NCBI GenBank assembly: GCA_030602315.1
Contig: JAUVZY010000009.1
Location: 43,902 to 107,901, forward strand
DNA length: 64,000 nucleotides
Direction of reading: 5' to 3'
Source: Pseudomonadaceae bacterium
Lineage (GTDB): Bacteria; Pseudomonadota; Gammaproteobacteria; Pseudomonadales; Pseudomonadaceae
Shown here: piece after piece, positions 40,954-51,010 of the stretch
Layout: every line of letters starts with the position of its first letter
How positions within the stretch are numbered: the stretch's first letter is position 1
Notes under the pieces: generated by a model
Databases searched by the model: none
Told to the model about the DNA's origin: nothing
What the model saw: the letters and a program-made list of their open reading frames with translations, nothing else
Program-made: the position numbers and the translations under genes

Positions 40954-43692
40954 TCAGTTGATCTGGCCGTGGCAGTGCTTGTACTTCTTGCCCGAGCCGC
41001 AGGGGCACGGCTCGTTGCGACCGATCTTCGGCTCGCTGCGCACCGGCGTCGGCGCGACGGCCTCGCCGCTTTCCGGCGCAGTCTGCGGCTGCGGCTCGCC
41101 CAGTGCGGATACTTCCTCATGCTTGAACTGCATGCGCTGGGCCAGCGCTTCGGCTTCGCGGCGCAGGCGCGCCTCTTCCTCGGCCGGGTCTTCGCGACGG
41201 ACCTGCACATGCGACAGCACCCGGATGCTGTCGCGCTTGATGTTGCTGAGCAGTTCCTGGAACAGGTTGAACGACTCGCGCTTGTATTCCTGCTTGGGGT
41301 TCTTCTGCGCGTAGCCGCGCAGATGGATGCCGTGGCGCAGGTGATCCATGGTGGTCAGGTGCTCCTTCCAGAGATCGTCGAGCACGCGCAGCACCACCTG
41401 CTTCTCGAAGCTGCGCAGTGCCTCCGGCCCGGCCAGCTCTTCCTTGGCCTGATAGGCCTCGTTGACCGCCTGGGCGATGCGCTCGCGCAGGGTTTCCTCG
41501 TAGAGCTTTTCGTCCTCGTCGAGCCACTGCTGGACCGGCAGGCTGACGCCGAAATCGCTGTACAGCATGGCTTCCAGACCGGCCACGTCCCACTGCTCGG
41601 GCAGCGACTGCGGCGGAATGTGCAGGGTGATCGCTTCGGCCAGCACCTCGTCGCGGAAATCGGCGACCGTCTCGCCGATGTGATCGGCGGCCAGGATGCC
41701 GTTGCGCATGTGGTAGATGACCTTGCGCTGCTCGTTGGCGACGTCGTCGTACTCGAGCAGCTGCTTGCGGATGTCGAAGTTGCGGCCTTCGACCTTGCGC
41801 TGGGCCTTCTCGATGGCGTTGGTGACCATGCGGTGCTCGATGGCCTCGCCCGATTCCATGCCGAGGGCCTTCATGAAGTTCTTCACCCGATCGGAGGCGA
41901 AGATGCGCATCAGGTTGTCTTCCAGCGACAGGTAGAAGCGGCTGGAGCCCGGGTCACCCTGACGACCGGCACGACCGCGCAGCTGGTTGTCGATACGGCG
42001 CGATTCGTGACGCTCAGTGGCGATCACGTGCAGGCCACCCGACTCGATCACCTGCTGATGGCGCTTCTGCCAGTCCGCCTTGATCGCCGCGATCTGCTCG
42101 TCGGTGGGTTCTTCCAGCGCGGCGACTTCGGCTTCCCAGTTACCGCCCAGGAGAATGTCGGTCCCGCGGCCGGCCATGTTGGTGGCGATGGTCACCGCGC
42201 CCGGCCGGCCGGCCTGGGCGATGATCTCGGCTTCCTTGTCGTGGTGCTTGGCGTTGAGCACCTTGTGCTCCATGCCGGCCTTGTTGAGCAGCTGGGAGAC
42301 GTACTCGGAGCTTTCGATCGACGCGGTGCCGACCAGCACCGGCCGGCCGTTGGCCTGGCATTCCTTGATGTCTTCGATGATGGCGGAAAACTTCTCGTCC
42401 TGGGTCAGGTAGACCAGGTCGTTGAAATCCTTGCGCGCGATGGGCTTGTTGGTCGGGATGACCACCACGTCCAGGCCGTAGATCTGGCGGAACTCGAAGG
42501 CTTCGGTATCGGCGGTGCCGGTCATGCCGGCGAGCTTCTTGTACAGACGGAAGTAGTTCTGGAAGGTGGTGGAGGCCAGGGTCTGGCTTTCCGGCTGGAT
42601 TGGCAGCCCTTCCTTGGCCTCGATGGCCTGGTGCAGACCTTCGGACAGGCGGCGACCCGGCATGGTGCGGCCGGTGTGCTCGTCGATCAGCAGTACCTGG
42701 TTGTTCTGCACGATGTATTCGACGTTGCGGTGGAACAGCACGTGCGCACGCAGCGCCGCATAGACGTGGGTCAGCAGGCCCAGGTTATGCGGCGAGTACA
42801 GGCTCTCGCCTTCCTTGAGCAGGCCGGCCTCGGTGAGCATCTCCTCGATGAACTGGTGGCCCTGCTCGTTGAGTTCTACCTGGCGGGTCTTCTCGTCGAC
42901 GCTGTAGTGACCCTCCTGGGTGACCACGCCCTGTTCTTCCTCGATGTGGCGCTTCAGGCGCGGCAGCAGCGCGTTGATCGCCACGTAAAGCTGGGAGCTA
43001 TCCTCGGCCTGGCCGGAGATGATCAGCGGGGTGCGCGCCTCGTCGATCAGGATCGAGTCCACTTCGTCGATTACCGCGAAGTTCAGCTCGCGCTGGAACT
43101 TGTCTTCCAGGCTGAACGCCATGTTGTCGCGCAGGTAGTCGAAACCGAATTCGTTGTTGGTGCCGTAGGTGATGTCGGCGGCATAGGCAGCGCGCTTTTC
43201 CTCCGGCGGCTGGAACGCCGAAACGATGCCGACGCTCATGCCGAGGAACTCGTACAGCGGGCGCATCCAGTTGGCGTCACGGCGGGCGAGGTAATCGTTG
43301 ACGGTCACCACGTGCACGCCCTTGCCCGACAGTGCATTGAGATACACCGCCAGGGTACCCACTAGGGTCTTGCCTTCACCGGTACGCATTTCGGCGATGC
43401 GCCCTTCGTGCAGGGTCATGCCGCCGATCAGCTGGACGTCGAAGTGACGCATGCCCATCACCCGCTTGCCAGCCTCGCGGCACACGGCGAACGCCTCGGC
43501 CAGGATCTGGTCGAGGGTTTCGCCTTTGCCGATACGCTCCTTGAACTCAGTGGTCTTGGCCTTGAGCGCCTCGTCGGAGAGCGCCAGCGTCTGCTCCTCG
43601 AGCGCGTTGATGGCCTTGACCGCCTTGAGCATGCGTTTGACTTCACGCTCGTTCTTGCTTCCAAAGAGCTTCTTCAACAAAGGGGCGAACAT
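40954..43692 (-). CDS. secA: Protein translocase ATPase SecA
   Basis: This is a 912-aa motor of the Sec pathway. Walker A is at about 102-109 (MRTGEGKT), with DEAD-helicase motifs including [18 protein letters not shown] and the preprotein cross-linking region. The C-terminal zinc tail [14 protein letters not shown] binds SecB. It is full family length, starting [16 protein letters not shown]. It is divergent from the dciA gene. Confidence 0.98.
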   Translation of the reverse strand: MFAPLLKKLFGSKNEREVKRMLKAVKAINALEEQTLALSDEALKAKTTEFKERIGKGETLDQILAEAFAVCREAGKRVMGMRHFDVQLIGGMTLHEGRIAEMRTGEGKTLVGTLAVYLNALSGKGVHVVTVNDYLARRDANWMRPLYEFLGMSVGIVSAFQPPEEKRAAYAADITYGTNNEFGFDYLRDNMAFSLEDKFQRELNFAVIDEVDSILIDEARTPLIISGQAEDSSQLYVAINALLPRLKRHIEEEQGVVTQEGHYSVDEKTRQVELNEQGHQFIEEMLTEAGLLKEGESLYSPHNLGLLTHVYAALRAHVLFHRNVEYIVQNNQVLLIDEHTGRTMPGRRLSEGLHQAIEAKEGLPIQPESQTLASTTFQNYFRLYKKLAGMTGTADTEAFEFRQIYGLDVVVIPTNKPIARKDFNDLVYLTQDEKFSAIIEDIKECQANGRPVLVGTASIESSEYVSQLLNKAGMEHKVLNAKHHDKEAEIIAQAGRPGAVTIATNMAGRGTDILLGGNWEAEVAALEEPTDEQIAAIKADWQKRHQQVIESGGLHVIATERHESRRIDNQLRGRAGRQGDPGSSRFYLSLEDNLMRIFASDRVKNFMKALGMESGEAIEHRMVTNAIEKAQRKVEGRNFDIRKQLLEYDDVANEQRKVIYHMRNGILAADHIGETVADFRDEVLAEAITLHIPPQSLPEQWDVAGLEAMLYSDFGVSLPVQQWLDEDEKLYEETLRERIAQAVNEAYQAKEELAGPEALRSFEKQVVLRVLDDLWKEHLTTMDHLRHGIHLRGYAQKNPKQEYKRESFNLFQELLSNIKRDSIRVLSHVQVRREDPAEEEARLRREAEALAQRMQFKHEEVSALGEPQPQTAPESGEAVAPTPVRSEPKIGRNEPCPCGSGKKYKHCHGQIN

Positions 43693-43879
43693 ATAGGCAA
43701 CGATTCCATTTAAAGGCTGGACGGCAGGCTGCGGCAGGCCACAGACGCGCGCAAAGGGGGCATTCTACTCGGAAACGTCGGGGAGAAAAGTCGACCTTCT
43801 TCCACGTCCGCGGCTCGCTGCGCCAGTGCTTTCGGACGGGCGGCAAGCCTTGGCGCAGCCTGCTCACCCCTCCGGCCTT

Positions 43880-43888
43880 TGCTAAGAT
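43880..43888 (+). promoter_or_regulatory. Candidate extended -10 promoter of dciA
   Basis: TGCTAAGAT (TGn plus TAAGAT) lies 28 bp before the dciA ATG. The -35 region is poor, which is compatible with an extended -10 promoter. Confidence 0.4.
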
Positions 43889-43915
43889 CAGTGCAAATCG
43901 CGCCAGGCTCCGTTC

Positions 43916-44380
43916 ATGTCATTTCGTCCGCTCACCGCCCGCACGCCCGCCGCTCTGCTGCGCGAGGCCAAGCCGTTGAAGACCCTGTTCGGCGAGGCTC
44001 AGCGGCTCGACCATCTGCAACACCTGCTTGACGCCCAGCTGCCGCCGGCCGCGCGCGAGCACTGTCGGCTGGCGTCCTGGCGCGACGGCACGCTGCTGTT
44101 GATCGTCAGCGATGGCAACTGGGCGACCCGCCTGCGCTATCAGCAACGCCGCCTGCAGCAGAGCCTGCAGAAGCTGCCGGAGTTCAGCGCTCTGACACGC
44201 ATCGCCTTCAAGGTCGCCCCGGTGGCCGGATCGGCGCGCCCGGCACGCCAGACGCCGGAGCTGTCGTCGCAGGCCGCCGAGAGTCTGCGCAGCGCCGCCG
44301 AGGGCATCGCCGACCCGCGCCTGCGGGCGGCCCTGGAGCGCCTGGCGCGCAATGCCCACACCGATGAGAAGGAGCACTGA
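43916..44380 (+). CDS. dciA: DciA-type DUF721 protein (replicative helicase loader/operator)
   Basis: This is a 154-aa protein. The N-terminal DUF721 domain (about 10-100) contains the typical block LLLIVSDGNWATRLRYQQRRL, and a disordered tail follows. DciA loads or operates DnaB in bacteria lacking DnaC, and the Pseudomonas protein near secA is the studied case, as I recall. It is divergent from secA. It is followed 33 bp on by a small membrane protein. Confidence 0.85.
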   Translation: MSFRPLTARTPAALLREAKPLKTLFGEAQRLDHLQHLLDAQLPPAAREHCRLASWRDGTLLLIVSDGNWATRLRYQQRRLQQSLQKLPEFSALTRIAFKVAPVAGSARPARQTPELSSQAAESLRSAAEGIADPRLRAALERLARNAHTDEKEH

Positions 44381-44413
44381 GCCGATGACGACCTGCAAAG
44401 CGGGAGTAGGGCC

Positions 44414-44878
44414 ATGCTGATCGGCGTCCTGCTGGCAATCTCCTGGCTGGTGCTGCTGATCCGCTACCCGGGCCGCGCCCTGCCGATTTCCCTTGGCGCC
44501 CTGCTCGGCCTGGCGCTGGTCGGCAGCTGGCTGCTCTGGGAGGAACACCGCGAGCGCAGTCGTCTGGCGCGCCTCGAGCTGCGCCTGGAATTCCAGCCCG
44601 CTCACTGCCCGGCCGACCGGCCGCTGCAGGTGTACCTTCACAACGGCAGCGACGTGCCGCTGCGTTCGCTGCGCTGGGAGATCGCCGCCTATACCAGCGG
44701 CAGCGACCTGAATCTTGCCCGTCGCGGCGTACGCGGCTCCCATTACCAGGCCCCGGAGGCCTTGAAGCCGGGGGAAAGCTGGCAGAGCTGCCTGCCGCTG
44801 CCAGAACTGCGCCCTGGCTACCGACCCGCCACATTGCGTTTTCGTGCCGAGGCGCTGGAGGGACGCTTCGCCGATTGA
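44414..44878 (+). CDS. Small two-helix membrane protein, unknown
   Basis: This is a 154-aa protein with two N-terminal membrane helices (about 1-17 and 22-42) and a periplasmic beta-rich domain (about 50-150). That domain has an immunoglobulin-like look (PLQVYLHNGSDVPLRSLRWEI). GGGAG precedes the ATG. Homologues in Pseudomonas are often labelled multidrug transporter, without basis in this sequence. It is probably co-transcribed with dciA. Confidence 0.7.
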   Translation: MLIGVLLAISWLVLLIRYPGRALPISLGALLGLALVGSWLLWEEHRERSRLARLELRLEFQPAHCPADRPLQVYLHNGSDVPLRSLRWEIAAYTSGSDLNLARRGVRGSHYQAPEALKPGESWQSCLPLPELRPGYRPATLRFRAEALEGRFAD

Positions 44879-44964
44879 CCCAGCAGTCGGCAGGCCCGCT
44901 CCGCTGCAGAACTCGCCGACGGTGGCGCAGTCCATGCTGCACAGCCCAACAGGAGGTCAGCGGC

Positions 44965-45243
44965 ATGAACAGCAGCCCGTTCAAGAGGATCAGTGACGTA
45001 TTCCAGCCCCGCTATCGGGTCAACTTCTGCATCGAGAAGCCCGACGGCAGCATTCTGCTGACCCTGTCGGACGCCCAGGGCGTGGTGGTCAAACGCTATA
45101 TCCGCGCGGACCAGTGGCGCGACCGCGACAAGCTGGAGCGGCTGATTCAAAGTCTCTGCTTCAGCGTCGCCATCGAGCGCGGCGAAATCAGCGTCAAAAT
45201 GCCGCAACCCGTGGCGCTCCCCCAGGACAACCTCGCGCTCTGA
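44965..45243 (+). CDS. Small cytoplasmic protein, DUF3509-like
   Basis: This is a 92-aa protein (MNSSPFKRISDVFQPRYRVNF...). It has a short strand-rich N-half with GSILLTLSDAQGVVVKR and a helical middle. It resembles the Pseudomonas DUF3509 family as I remember it, which I cannot confirm. A strong AGGAGG lies 9 nt before the ATG. Its function is unknown. It is convergent with the following outer-membrane gene. Confidence 0.65.
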   Translation: MNSSPFKRISDVFQPRYRVNFCIEKPDGSILLTLSDAQGVVVKRYIRADQWRDRDKLERLIQSLCFSVAIERGEISVKMPQPVALPQDNLAL

Positions 45244-45256
45244 CTGCAAGACGCGA

Positions 45257-46948
45257 TCAGAACGCGACGCTCAACGCCGCACTGACATAGTCCCGGTCGA
45301 CATGACGGTTGTAGCGTCCACCCTGATGCAGCGTGTAGTCGATCTGCAGCCGATAACTGCGTAGATAACGCAGCCCGACACCGAAGGTCGCCGTCCGGGC
45401 GCCCTCCGAAAGCAACCCGTCAGCATCAACGCCGCGCACATCGTGGGCAAAGCCCAGGCGAGGCAGCAGATCCAGCCGTGGCCAGAGATCGCGATATTCG
45501 GCCTCGGCCAGCACCCGATAACCCCAGGCATGGGCGCTGACCGGCGCCTCGCGGCCCTGTAGGCCAGCGACCGCTCCCCGCGCGCTCGAGGTATGCGCAT
45601 GGCCGGCCTCGAGCGTCCAGCCGCTGTCACTGGCGCCGGCCAACGCACCGGTATCGCCACGCAGCGATAACACCAACCGGGTGATCCCGTGACGCTGATA
45701 ACCCTGTTCGCCGTCCTGGCCGGCCAGCGTTTCGCCAAGCTGAACGCCGAGCCCCCGCTGCACCGGGGCGTTGGGCCGATAGGACAGCTCGCCTGACCAG
45801 CCGAGCCGGCTGCCGATTCGCCCACTGGCAGAGGCGCTCCAGCGCCTGACATCGTCCGGGTAGCTCAGGCGATAGCCGGCGTCACCCAGCAGTACCGCCG
45901 CGCGTTGCCACTCCAGCGCCGGCGCTGCCTGCGCCGGCTCCAGCTGGCTGGCGCTGGCCTGCAGAATCGACGGGAGCGCGGCCCAGGTGCCTGCCGATGC
46001 TTCCCGGACCGTTACGAACGCCTGGCGGCTGTGGGTATTGCTGAACTGCAGGCGGTATTCGCTGGCAGCGGCCTGCCAGCGCAAGGCCAATCCGAACTGC
46101 CCCGCCCCGCTCGGGCGCTGCACCCCCTGCCGGGGCAACCGCAGCCCTTGCGCTCCCCACGCATAGCCGTGCCCTGCATCCGCCGCGATTGAGTGCAACA
46201 TGGCCGCCGCCGGCGGCGGCACGCCGACATCGAAGCCCGCACAGCGCCCCGGCAACAGATCGCTCGACGACACGAAATCAGCACACCCGGGCATCAGGTC
46301 GGGCTGCCAGTCCCAGGCGTGAAAGCCCTCCAGCGCCCAGCGCTCGGAAAGCGCCTGGGACACAAACAGCATGCCGCTTGGTCGGGCCCGCTCGGCCAAC
46401 GGCACGAACGGATCGGGCAGGCCGGTGCGGTCCTGGGGGTTGAGCGGATCGACGTCGAGCCAGCGCGCCGCCGTCCAGTTGACGCGCTGACGCCCCAGAC
46501 GGATCAACCCCGCACGCTCGGCAACCGCATACTCACGGTGATAGAACGCATCGAGCCACTCGCCGCCGGAAGCCTGCGCAGCCTGCGGCCAGGGGCGTTG
46601 CTCGGGATCGCGCAGGGCCTGGTCATGCCAGTAGCGCGCGCGCAAAAACACGCCCTGGCGCTCGTCGTGCAGCTCCAGCGCGTGCTCGCCCTCGAAGCGC
46701 CGGCGCACCGTGTCCCCCGAGGCATAGGCCAGCCGCCCATCATCGTGCCATTGGCCGCTGGCTCGCCCGCCATTGGCCGCGCCGACCCAGGCGTTGTCAG
46801 GGTCTTGCAGAGCCCAGGCGGTCAGGTAAGTCAGGCGCGACTCGAACTGGCCCTGCCAGCCGTCCAGATTCACCGGGACCGCCTCGGCGCAGGGCAAGGC
46901 CAGCCCGGCGAGGCCGGCGATCAGCGGGCGAAAAGACTGCACAGCCAT
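45257..46948 (-). CDS. DUF1302-like outer-membrane beta-barrel protein
   Basis: This is a 563-aa exported protein with a signal peptide (ends near CAEA, residue 23). A long series of aromatic, alternating strands follows and the protein ends in Phe (ALSVAF), the usual barrel-assembly signal. The block RLGRQRVNWTAARWLDVDPLNPQDRTGL is typical of DUF1302 proteins. Its start overlaps the WbuC-type cupin gene by 28 nt, so the two are co-translated. Transport of a lipid-like substrate is suggested for the family but unproven here. Confidence 0.75.
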   Translation of the reverse strand: MAVQSFRPLIAGLAGLALPCAEAVPVNLDGWQGQFESRLTYLTAWALQDPDNAWVGAANGGRASGQWHDDGRLAYASGDTVRRRFEGEHALELHDERQGVFLRARYWHDQALRDPEQRPWPQAAQASGGEWLDAFYHREYAVAERAGLIRLGRQRVNWTAARWLDVDPLNPQDRTGLPDPFVPLAERARPSGMLFVSQALSERWALEGFHAWDWQPDLMPGCADFVSSSDLLPGRCAGFDVGVPPPAAAMLHSIAADAGHGYAWGAQGLRLPRQGVQRPSGAGQFGLALRWQAAASEYRLQFSNTHSRQAFVTVREASAGTWAALPSILQASASQLEPAQAAPALEWQRAAVLLGDAGYRLSYPDDVRRWSASASGRIGSRLGWSGELSYRPNAPVQRGLGVQLGETLAGQDGEQGYQRHGITRLVLSLRGDTGALAGASDSGWTLEAGHAHTSSARGAVAGLQGREAPVSAHAWGYRVLAEAEYRDLWPRLDLLPRLGFAHDVRGVDADGLLSEGARTATFGVGLRYLRSYRLQIDYTLHQGGRYNRHVDRDYVSAALSVAF

Positions 46949-47397
46949 TGGCGATACTCGTCGGCCGCCGGATCGCCCTCGCCCGGCGCCCAGGGCGCCC
47001 GCTCATCCGGCCTCAGCGACTGGTAGGGGCCGGCCTTGCATTCGAAAAGAATGCTGTCAGGCGTCAACACCACCAGGGCATGGTAGAGCCCGGGCGGAAT
47101 GTCGACGCCGCAGCAATCGCCGGCGGCGCTCAGTTCGCGGGCGCGCAGGATCTGCCCATCGGCCTCGAACAGCACCAGCCCCAACCGGCCGCGCAGCACG
47201 ATAAGGTGCTCGGCCTTGTCTTCGGCCAGATGCCGATGCGGTGCGATATAGGTGTCCGGCTGCAAGCCCGCCACCAGTCGCTGGCAGGGCTCATCGGCGC
47301 GATGCAGGAGGTGATGGTAGCGCTGGCGACCGGATGCCTTGGCATCGCTCGCCAGCTGCGCGAACAGCGTCTGATCGAGAAAACGCACTGCGGCCAT
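46921..47397 (-). CDS. WbuC-family cupin-fold protein
   Basis: This is a 158-aa protein with a cupin core: PHRHLAEDKAEHLIVLRGRLGLVLFE gives the two-His metal pattern, and GVDIPPGLYHALVVLTPDSILFE is the second motif. WbuC relatives appear in polysaccharide clusters, but their reaction is unknown. It lies between ribA and the outer-membrane gene, and the 28-nt overlap suggests a functional pair. Confidence 0.8.
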   Translation of the reverse strand: MAAVRFLDQTLFAQLASDAKASGRQRYHHLLHRADEPCQRLVAGLQPDTYIAPHRHLAEDKAEHLIVLRGRLGLVLFEADGQILRARELSAAGDCCGVDIPPGLYHALVVLTPDSILFECKAGPYQSLRPDERAPWAPGEGDPAADEYRQWLCSLFAR

Positions 47398-47429
47398 GCG
47401 GCTCCCTGCGTGATCGGCCGACCGAGTGC

Positions 47430-48047
47430 TCAGGATTGCTCGGCTTCGCCCTGATGGATCTCGCCCAACAGGTGGCCGAGCTTGCCGGCCTTGGTCGCCA
47501 GGTAGCGGCTGTTGTGCGGATTCAAACCGAACTGCAACGGCTTGCGTTCCGCGACACGAATGCCGAACCCTTCCAGCGCCTTCACCTTGCGGGGGTTGTT
47601 GGTCATCAGTTGGACCTCGGCAATGCCCAGATGCTCCAGCATCGGCTTGCAGATGGCGTAGTCACGAAGATCCGGGGCAAAACCGAGGCGCTCGTTGGCC
47701 TCGACCGTGTCGGCACCCTCGTCCTGTAGCGCATAGGCGCGGATCTTGTTCAGCAGGCCGATGCCGCGGCCTTCCTGACGCAGGTAGAGCAGCGCGCCGC
47801 GACCTTGCTTGGCGATGGCCTGCAGCGCCGCTTCCAGCTGAAAGCCGCAGTCACAGCGCAGACTGAACAGTGCATCGCCGGTCAGACATTCGGAGTGAAT
47901 GCGCCCGAGGACCGGCTGGCCATCGTCCACCTTCCCCATGGTCAGGACCACATGCTCCTTGCCGGTATCCTGGTCGAGAAAGCCGTGCATGGTGAACACG
48001 CCAAAGGGCGTCGGCAGTTGCGAAGCAGCGACGAAAACGACTGACAC
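47430..48047 (-). CDS. ribA: GTP cyclohydrolase II
   Basis: This is a 205-aa enzyme making the first riboflavin intermediate from GTP. The zinc ligands C54, C65 and C67 ([17 protein letters not shown]) and the GTP-binding [10 protein letters not shown] are intact. It is the only complete GCH II in the window, since RibBA has lost these Cys residues. GTG start with GGAG upstream. It is separated from the main rib operon by the pgpA, binding-protein and protease genes. Confidence 0.95.
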   Translation of the reverse strand: MSVVFVAASQLPTPFGVFTMHGFLDQDTGKEHVVLTMGKVDDGQPVLGRIHSECLTGDALFSLRCDCGFQLEAALQAIAKQGRGALLYLRQEGRGIGLLNKIRAYALQDEGADTVEANERLGFAPDLRDYAICKPMLEHLGIAEVQLMTNNPRKVKALEGFGIRVAERKPLQFGLNPHNSRYLATKAGKLGHLLGEIHQGEAEQS

Positions 48048-48134
48048 CGGGGGGCTCCAGAAGCGGGGAAAGCCGCGAGTTTAACACCTGCCGTCCGGAT
48101 TGGACCAAAGTTGCAGGCCCGGCGCCGCCACTGG

Positions 48135-48779
48135 CTAGAATTTCGGCTCGAGCCTGAGCATTCCCTGCTCCTCGGCCCAGCGCACACGGCTCAGGAAGCT
48201 CATGCCAAGCAGCACTTCGCGCGGTGAGTCGCCCTGCACCACCACGCCTTCGACACCCAGCACCTCGAGGCTGCCGATCGCCACCCGATTGAGCGGCACG
48301 CGCCAGGCCTGGGCACTGCCGCTGGCGGTGGCGACGGTGATCGGCCGGCCCTTGGCTCGGTAATCGATCCCCAGGCGACGGGCCTGCCCTTCGTTCATCG
48401 CCACCGATGTGGCACCGGTATCCACCAGAAACTGCACCATCTGACCATCGATCGCGCCGAAGAACCGATAATGGCCGTCGGCGTCGCGGGCACTGGTTTC
48501 CTGCCGGCGCTGCTGGCCCGGCGCGCCGCTCTGGCTGAAGTCACGGCTGAGCCCGACGCGCTGCTGACGGCCCTCGATGAGCAATACCGCGGCCTGGCTG
48601 TCAGCGCTCACCACGCCCACACCGCCCGGCCCGGTCTGACCGACCTTGACCAGCTGCCGCTGGCCGTCGACCAGCAACACCGCCGCGCCGGGAAACAGGC
48701 CGACCACCTGGACCTGCGGCGCGGCCAGCGACGGGGTCGACAAAAGCACGGCGAGCGCCGCCAGGCTGCTACGAAGCAT
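48135..48779 (-). CDS. Retropepsin-like aspartic protease, exported
   Basis: This is a 214-aa protein with a signal peptide (about 1-20), a linker region, and a single retropepsin-like domain (about 100-214) with the catalytic motif VDTGAT (D120) and LLGMSFLSRVRW. Such clan AA proteases (TIGR02281-like) act as dimers. The target is unknown. It lies 10 nt after the substrate-binding-protein gene in the same direction. Confidence 0.85.
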   Translation of the reverse strand: MLRSSLAALAVLLSTPSLAAPQVQVVGLFPGAAVLLVDGQRQLVKVGQTGPGGVGVVSADSQAAVLLIEGRQQRVGLSRDFSQSGAPGQQRRQETSARDADGHYRFFGAIDGQMVQFLVDTGATSVAMNEGQARRLGIDYRAKGRPITVATASGSAQAWRVPLNRVAIGSLEVLGVEGVVVQGDSPREVLLGMSFLSRVRWAEEQGMLRLEPKF

Positions 48780-48789
48780 GAGAACGTCC

Positions 48790-49512
48790 TTATTCGTTGT
48801 CGAAAGGATAGGCCTGCTGCCAGCGCTCGAAGATCGGCCGCAGACTACCGTCGCGGACCAGCTGCTCCATGCGCTGGTCGAAGAGCTCTGCCAGAGCCAG
48901 CGCTTCGGGCGTGTTGGCAAAGCCGACCAACAGCGGCACGCGGCCCAGCGGTGTGCTCCTGAAGCGCTCCGGCTGCTCGCCGGCGGCCTCGAACATCAGG
49001 CGCATGTCCTCGTGATCTTCGAGGAAATAGTCGATATGCCCGCGATCGAGCATGCCGATCGCGCCGACGCGCCGGTCGATCTCGCGAAAATGGCGGATGC
49101 CGGGAAAGATCTGCTCGTAGCCGTAGCCACGCATCCAGGCCAACCGATACTGACCAATGTTCTGCAGGTTCAGGGCCGGCGCATCGCGCAGGCCGAAGGC
49201 ATGGATTTCGTCGGCGTCGTAATGCCAGCGCGGATAGTGCATGCCAGGCACCTCGTCGCGGTAGGCACCGACCCAGCCATGCACCCGCCCGCTCCTGGCG
49301 AGCCCGACCGAGCGCGTGTAAGGCACCGACTCGTAGCTCAGCCGCACCCCCGCCGGCTCGAACACCAGCCGCAGCACCTCCCAGCCCAGCCCGCTGCCAT
49401 CGGCCTCGGTATGCCCTTCCCAGATCTCGCTGGCCAGGCGGACTTCCTTCGGCACCTGGGCCAACGCCGGCAGGCAGCAAAACAACCAGAGCAGCAGTAC
49501 ACGCATGATCAT
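48790..49512 (-). CDS. Periplasmic substrate-binding-like protein
   Basis: This is a 240-aa exported protein with a short signal peptide and an SBP_bac_3-type fold (LASEIWEGHTEADGSGLGWEVLRLVFEPAGV). No permease or ATPase genes accompany it, so it is an orphan sensor or binding protein. The ATG at 49512 overlaps the pgpA stop (ATGA). Confidence 0.8.
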   Translation of the reverse strand: MIMRVLLLWLFCCLPALAQVPKEVRLASEIWEGHTEADGSGLGWEVLRLVFEPAGVRLSYESVPYTRSVGLARSGRVHGWVGAYRDEVPGMHYPRWHYDADEIHAFGLRDAPALNLQNIGQYRLAWMRGYGYEQIFPGIRHFREIDRRVGAIGMLDRGHIDYFLEDHEDMRLMFEAAGEQPERFRSTPLGRVPLLVGFANTPEALALAELFDQRMEQLVRDGSLRPIFERWQQAYPFDNE

Positions 49513-50009
49513 CACCCCGTCGCCAACACGATCGCCTGCAACGCCCCCCAGGCCGCCACACCGGCCAGAAGGTCATCGAGCATGATGCCGGTGCCCCCAT
49601 GCACGTGCCGGTCGACCCAGCTGATCGGCCAGGGCTTGAGGACATCGAACAGACGAAACAGCACAAAGCCCAGCACCAGCCAGAGCCAGCCGGCGGGCGC
49701 GAGAAACAGGGTGATCCAGATGCCGACCATCTCGTCCCAGACGATGCCTTCGTGGTCATGCACCCCCAGATCGTCGGCCACCTTGCCGCACAGCCAGCAG
49801 CCGAACAGCGCCGCCAGTAGCAGCAGCGCGGCATAGCTCCAGGTTGGCAGCAACTGCAGCAGCGGCACGAACGGCAACGCCACCAGCGAGCCCCAGGTAC
49901 CGGGCGCCTTGGGCAGGGTGCCGGAACCGAAGCCAAAGGCCAGGTTATGCCAGGGATTGCTCCAGATTGCCGGCACCGGCCGGGCCGACGCCTCAGTGAA
50001 CTCGGTCAA
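49512..50009 (-). CDS. pgpA: Phosphatidylglycerophosphatase A
   Basis: This is a 165-aa inner-membrane enzyme that removes phosphate from PG-phosphate. The family pattern GFGSGTLPKAPGTWGS and the acidic motifs DDLGVHDHEGIVWDEMVG and GIMLDDLLAG are present. The start codon is TTG, with AAGGA 7 nt upstream. It is 26 bp after thiL, as in many proteobacteria. Confidence 0.93.
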   Translation of the reverse strand: MTEFTEASARPVPAIWSNPWHNLAFGFGSGTLPKAPGTWGSLVALPFVPLLQLLPTWSYAALLLLAALFGCWLCGKVADDLGVHDHEGIVWDEMVGIWITLFLAPAGWLWLVLGFVLFRLFDVLKPWPISWVDRHVHGGTGIMLDDLLAGVAAWGALQAIVLATG

Positions 50010-50035
50010 CGTGCAGTCCTTCGTTTGGCCAGCCG

Positions 50036-50998
50036 TCAGTCACTGGCGAAATGGTTGTAGCCGCGCCGGGCCACCGCCAGCCGCTGCCCGCATGCGTCCA
50101 GCACGTGGACGCCGCTGCCGGCCTCGACCCGGCCGATCACCGTGATCGGCCAAAGCGCCTCGCGCAACGGCGCCAGATCGGCCGGCGGCAGCGTGAAGGC
50201 CAGACGGTAATCGTCGCCACCCGCCAGGGCGCACTCCAGCGCCCGCGCCGGGCCAAGCCACTCCACCAGCGCGGCGCACAGCGGCACCGCATCGCGCTCC
50301 ACCAGCAGGGCGACGCCGGAGGCCTCGGCGATGTGCCCGCAATCTGCCAGCAGTCCATCGGAAATGTCCAGCACGGCGCTGGCGCGTCCGCGCAGCGCCT
50401 GGCCCAGTGCCAGCTGGGGTTGTGGCGACCAGTAGCGCGCCAGCAGCTCTAGGGCGGTAGTTTCCGGAGCCTGCGCTTGCCCCAGCACCAGCGGCAGCGC
50501 GCCGGCGGCCTCGCCCAGGGTTCCGCCGACACACAGCAGATCGCCCGGCCGTGCCCCCGCACGGGTCAGCGCCTGTCCGGCGGGCACGCGCCCGAGTACC
50601 GTGAGGGTGAGGCTCAAGGGGCCGCGGGTCGTGTCACCGCCGGCCAGGCGAATGCTGCAGGCGGCGGCCATGACGTCGAGCCCGCGGGCGAAGGCTTCGA
50701 GCCAGGCCGGCTCGGCCGCCGGCAGGGTCAGGGCCAGGGTGAATGCGATCGGCGTGGCGCCCATCGCGGCCAGGTCGCTGACCGATACGGCCAGCGCGCG
50801 CTGACCAAGGAGAAAGCCGTCGCACGGCTCGGGGAAATGCACGCCGGCAACCAGCGTATCGGTGGAGACCACCAACTGCTCAGCGGCCGGCAAGGACAAC
50901 AATGCGCAGTCGTCACCGATGCCCAACAGCATTTCGCCGCCGGCCCGGGCACAGGCAGCGGCGGCGAAATAGCGGCGGATCAGTTCGAACTCGCCCAT
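50036..50998 (-). CDS. thiL: Thiamine-monophosphate kinase
   Basis: This is a 320-aa cytoplasmic kinase that makes thiamine diphosphate. Typical blocks are GIGDDCALL near the start, VSTDTLVAGVHFP, LAVSVSDLAAMGATP and DISDGLLADCGHIAE. It lies 12 bp after nusB in the rib-nusB-thiL-pgpA unit. Confidence 0.95.
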   Translation of the reverse strand: MGEFELIRRYFAAAACARAGGEMLLGIGDDCALLSLPAAEQLVVSTDTLVAGVHFPEPCDGFLLGQRALAVSVSDLAAMGATPIAFTLALTLPAAEPAWLEAFARGLDVMAAACSIRLAGGDTTRGPLSLTLTVLGRVPAGQALTRAGARPGDLLCVGGTLGEAAGALPLVLGQAQAPETTALELLARYWSPQPQLALGQALRGRASAVLDISDGLLADCGHIAEASGVALLVERDAVPLCAALVEWLGPARALECALAGGDDYRLAFTLPPADLAPLREALWPITVIGRVEAGSGVHVLDACGQRLAVARRGYNHFASD

Positions 50999-51010
50999 GC
51001 AGCGGGTGGA

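Noticed and set aside
40783..43365. An 860-codon plus-strand frame opposite secA
   Set aside because: SecA is full length with all motifs. The antisense frame has no recognisable domain or ribosome site.
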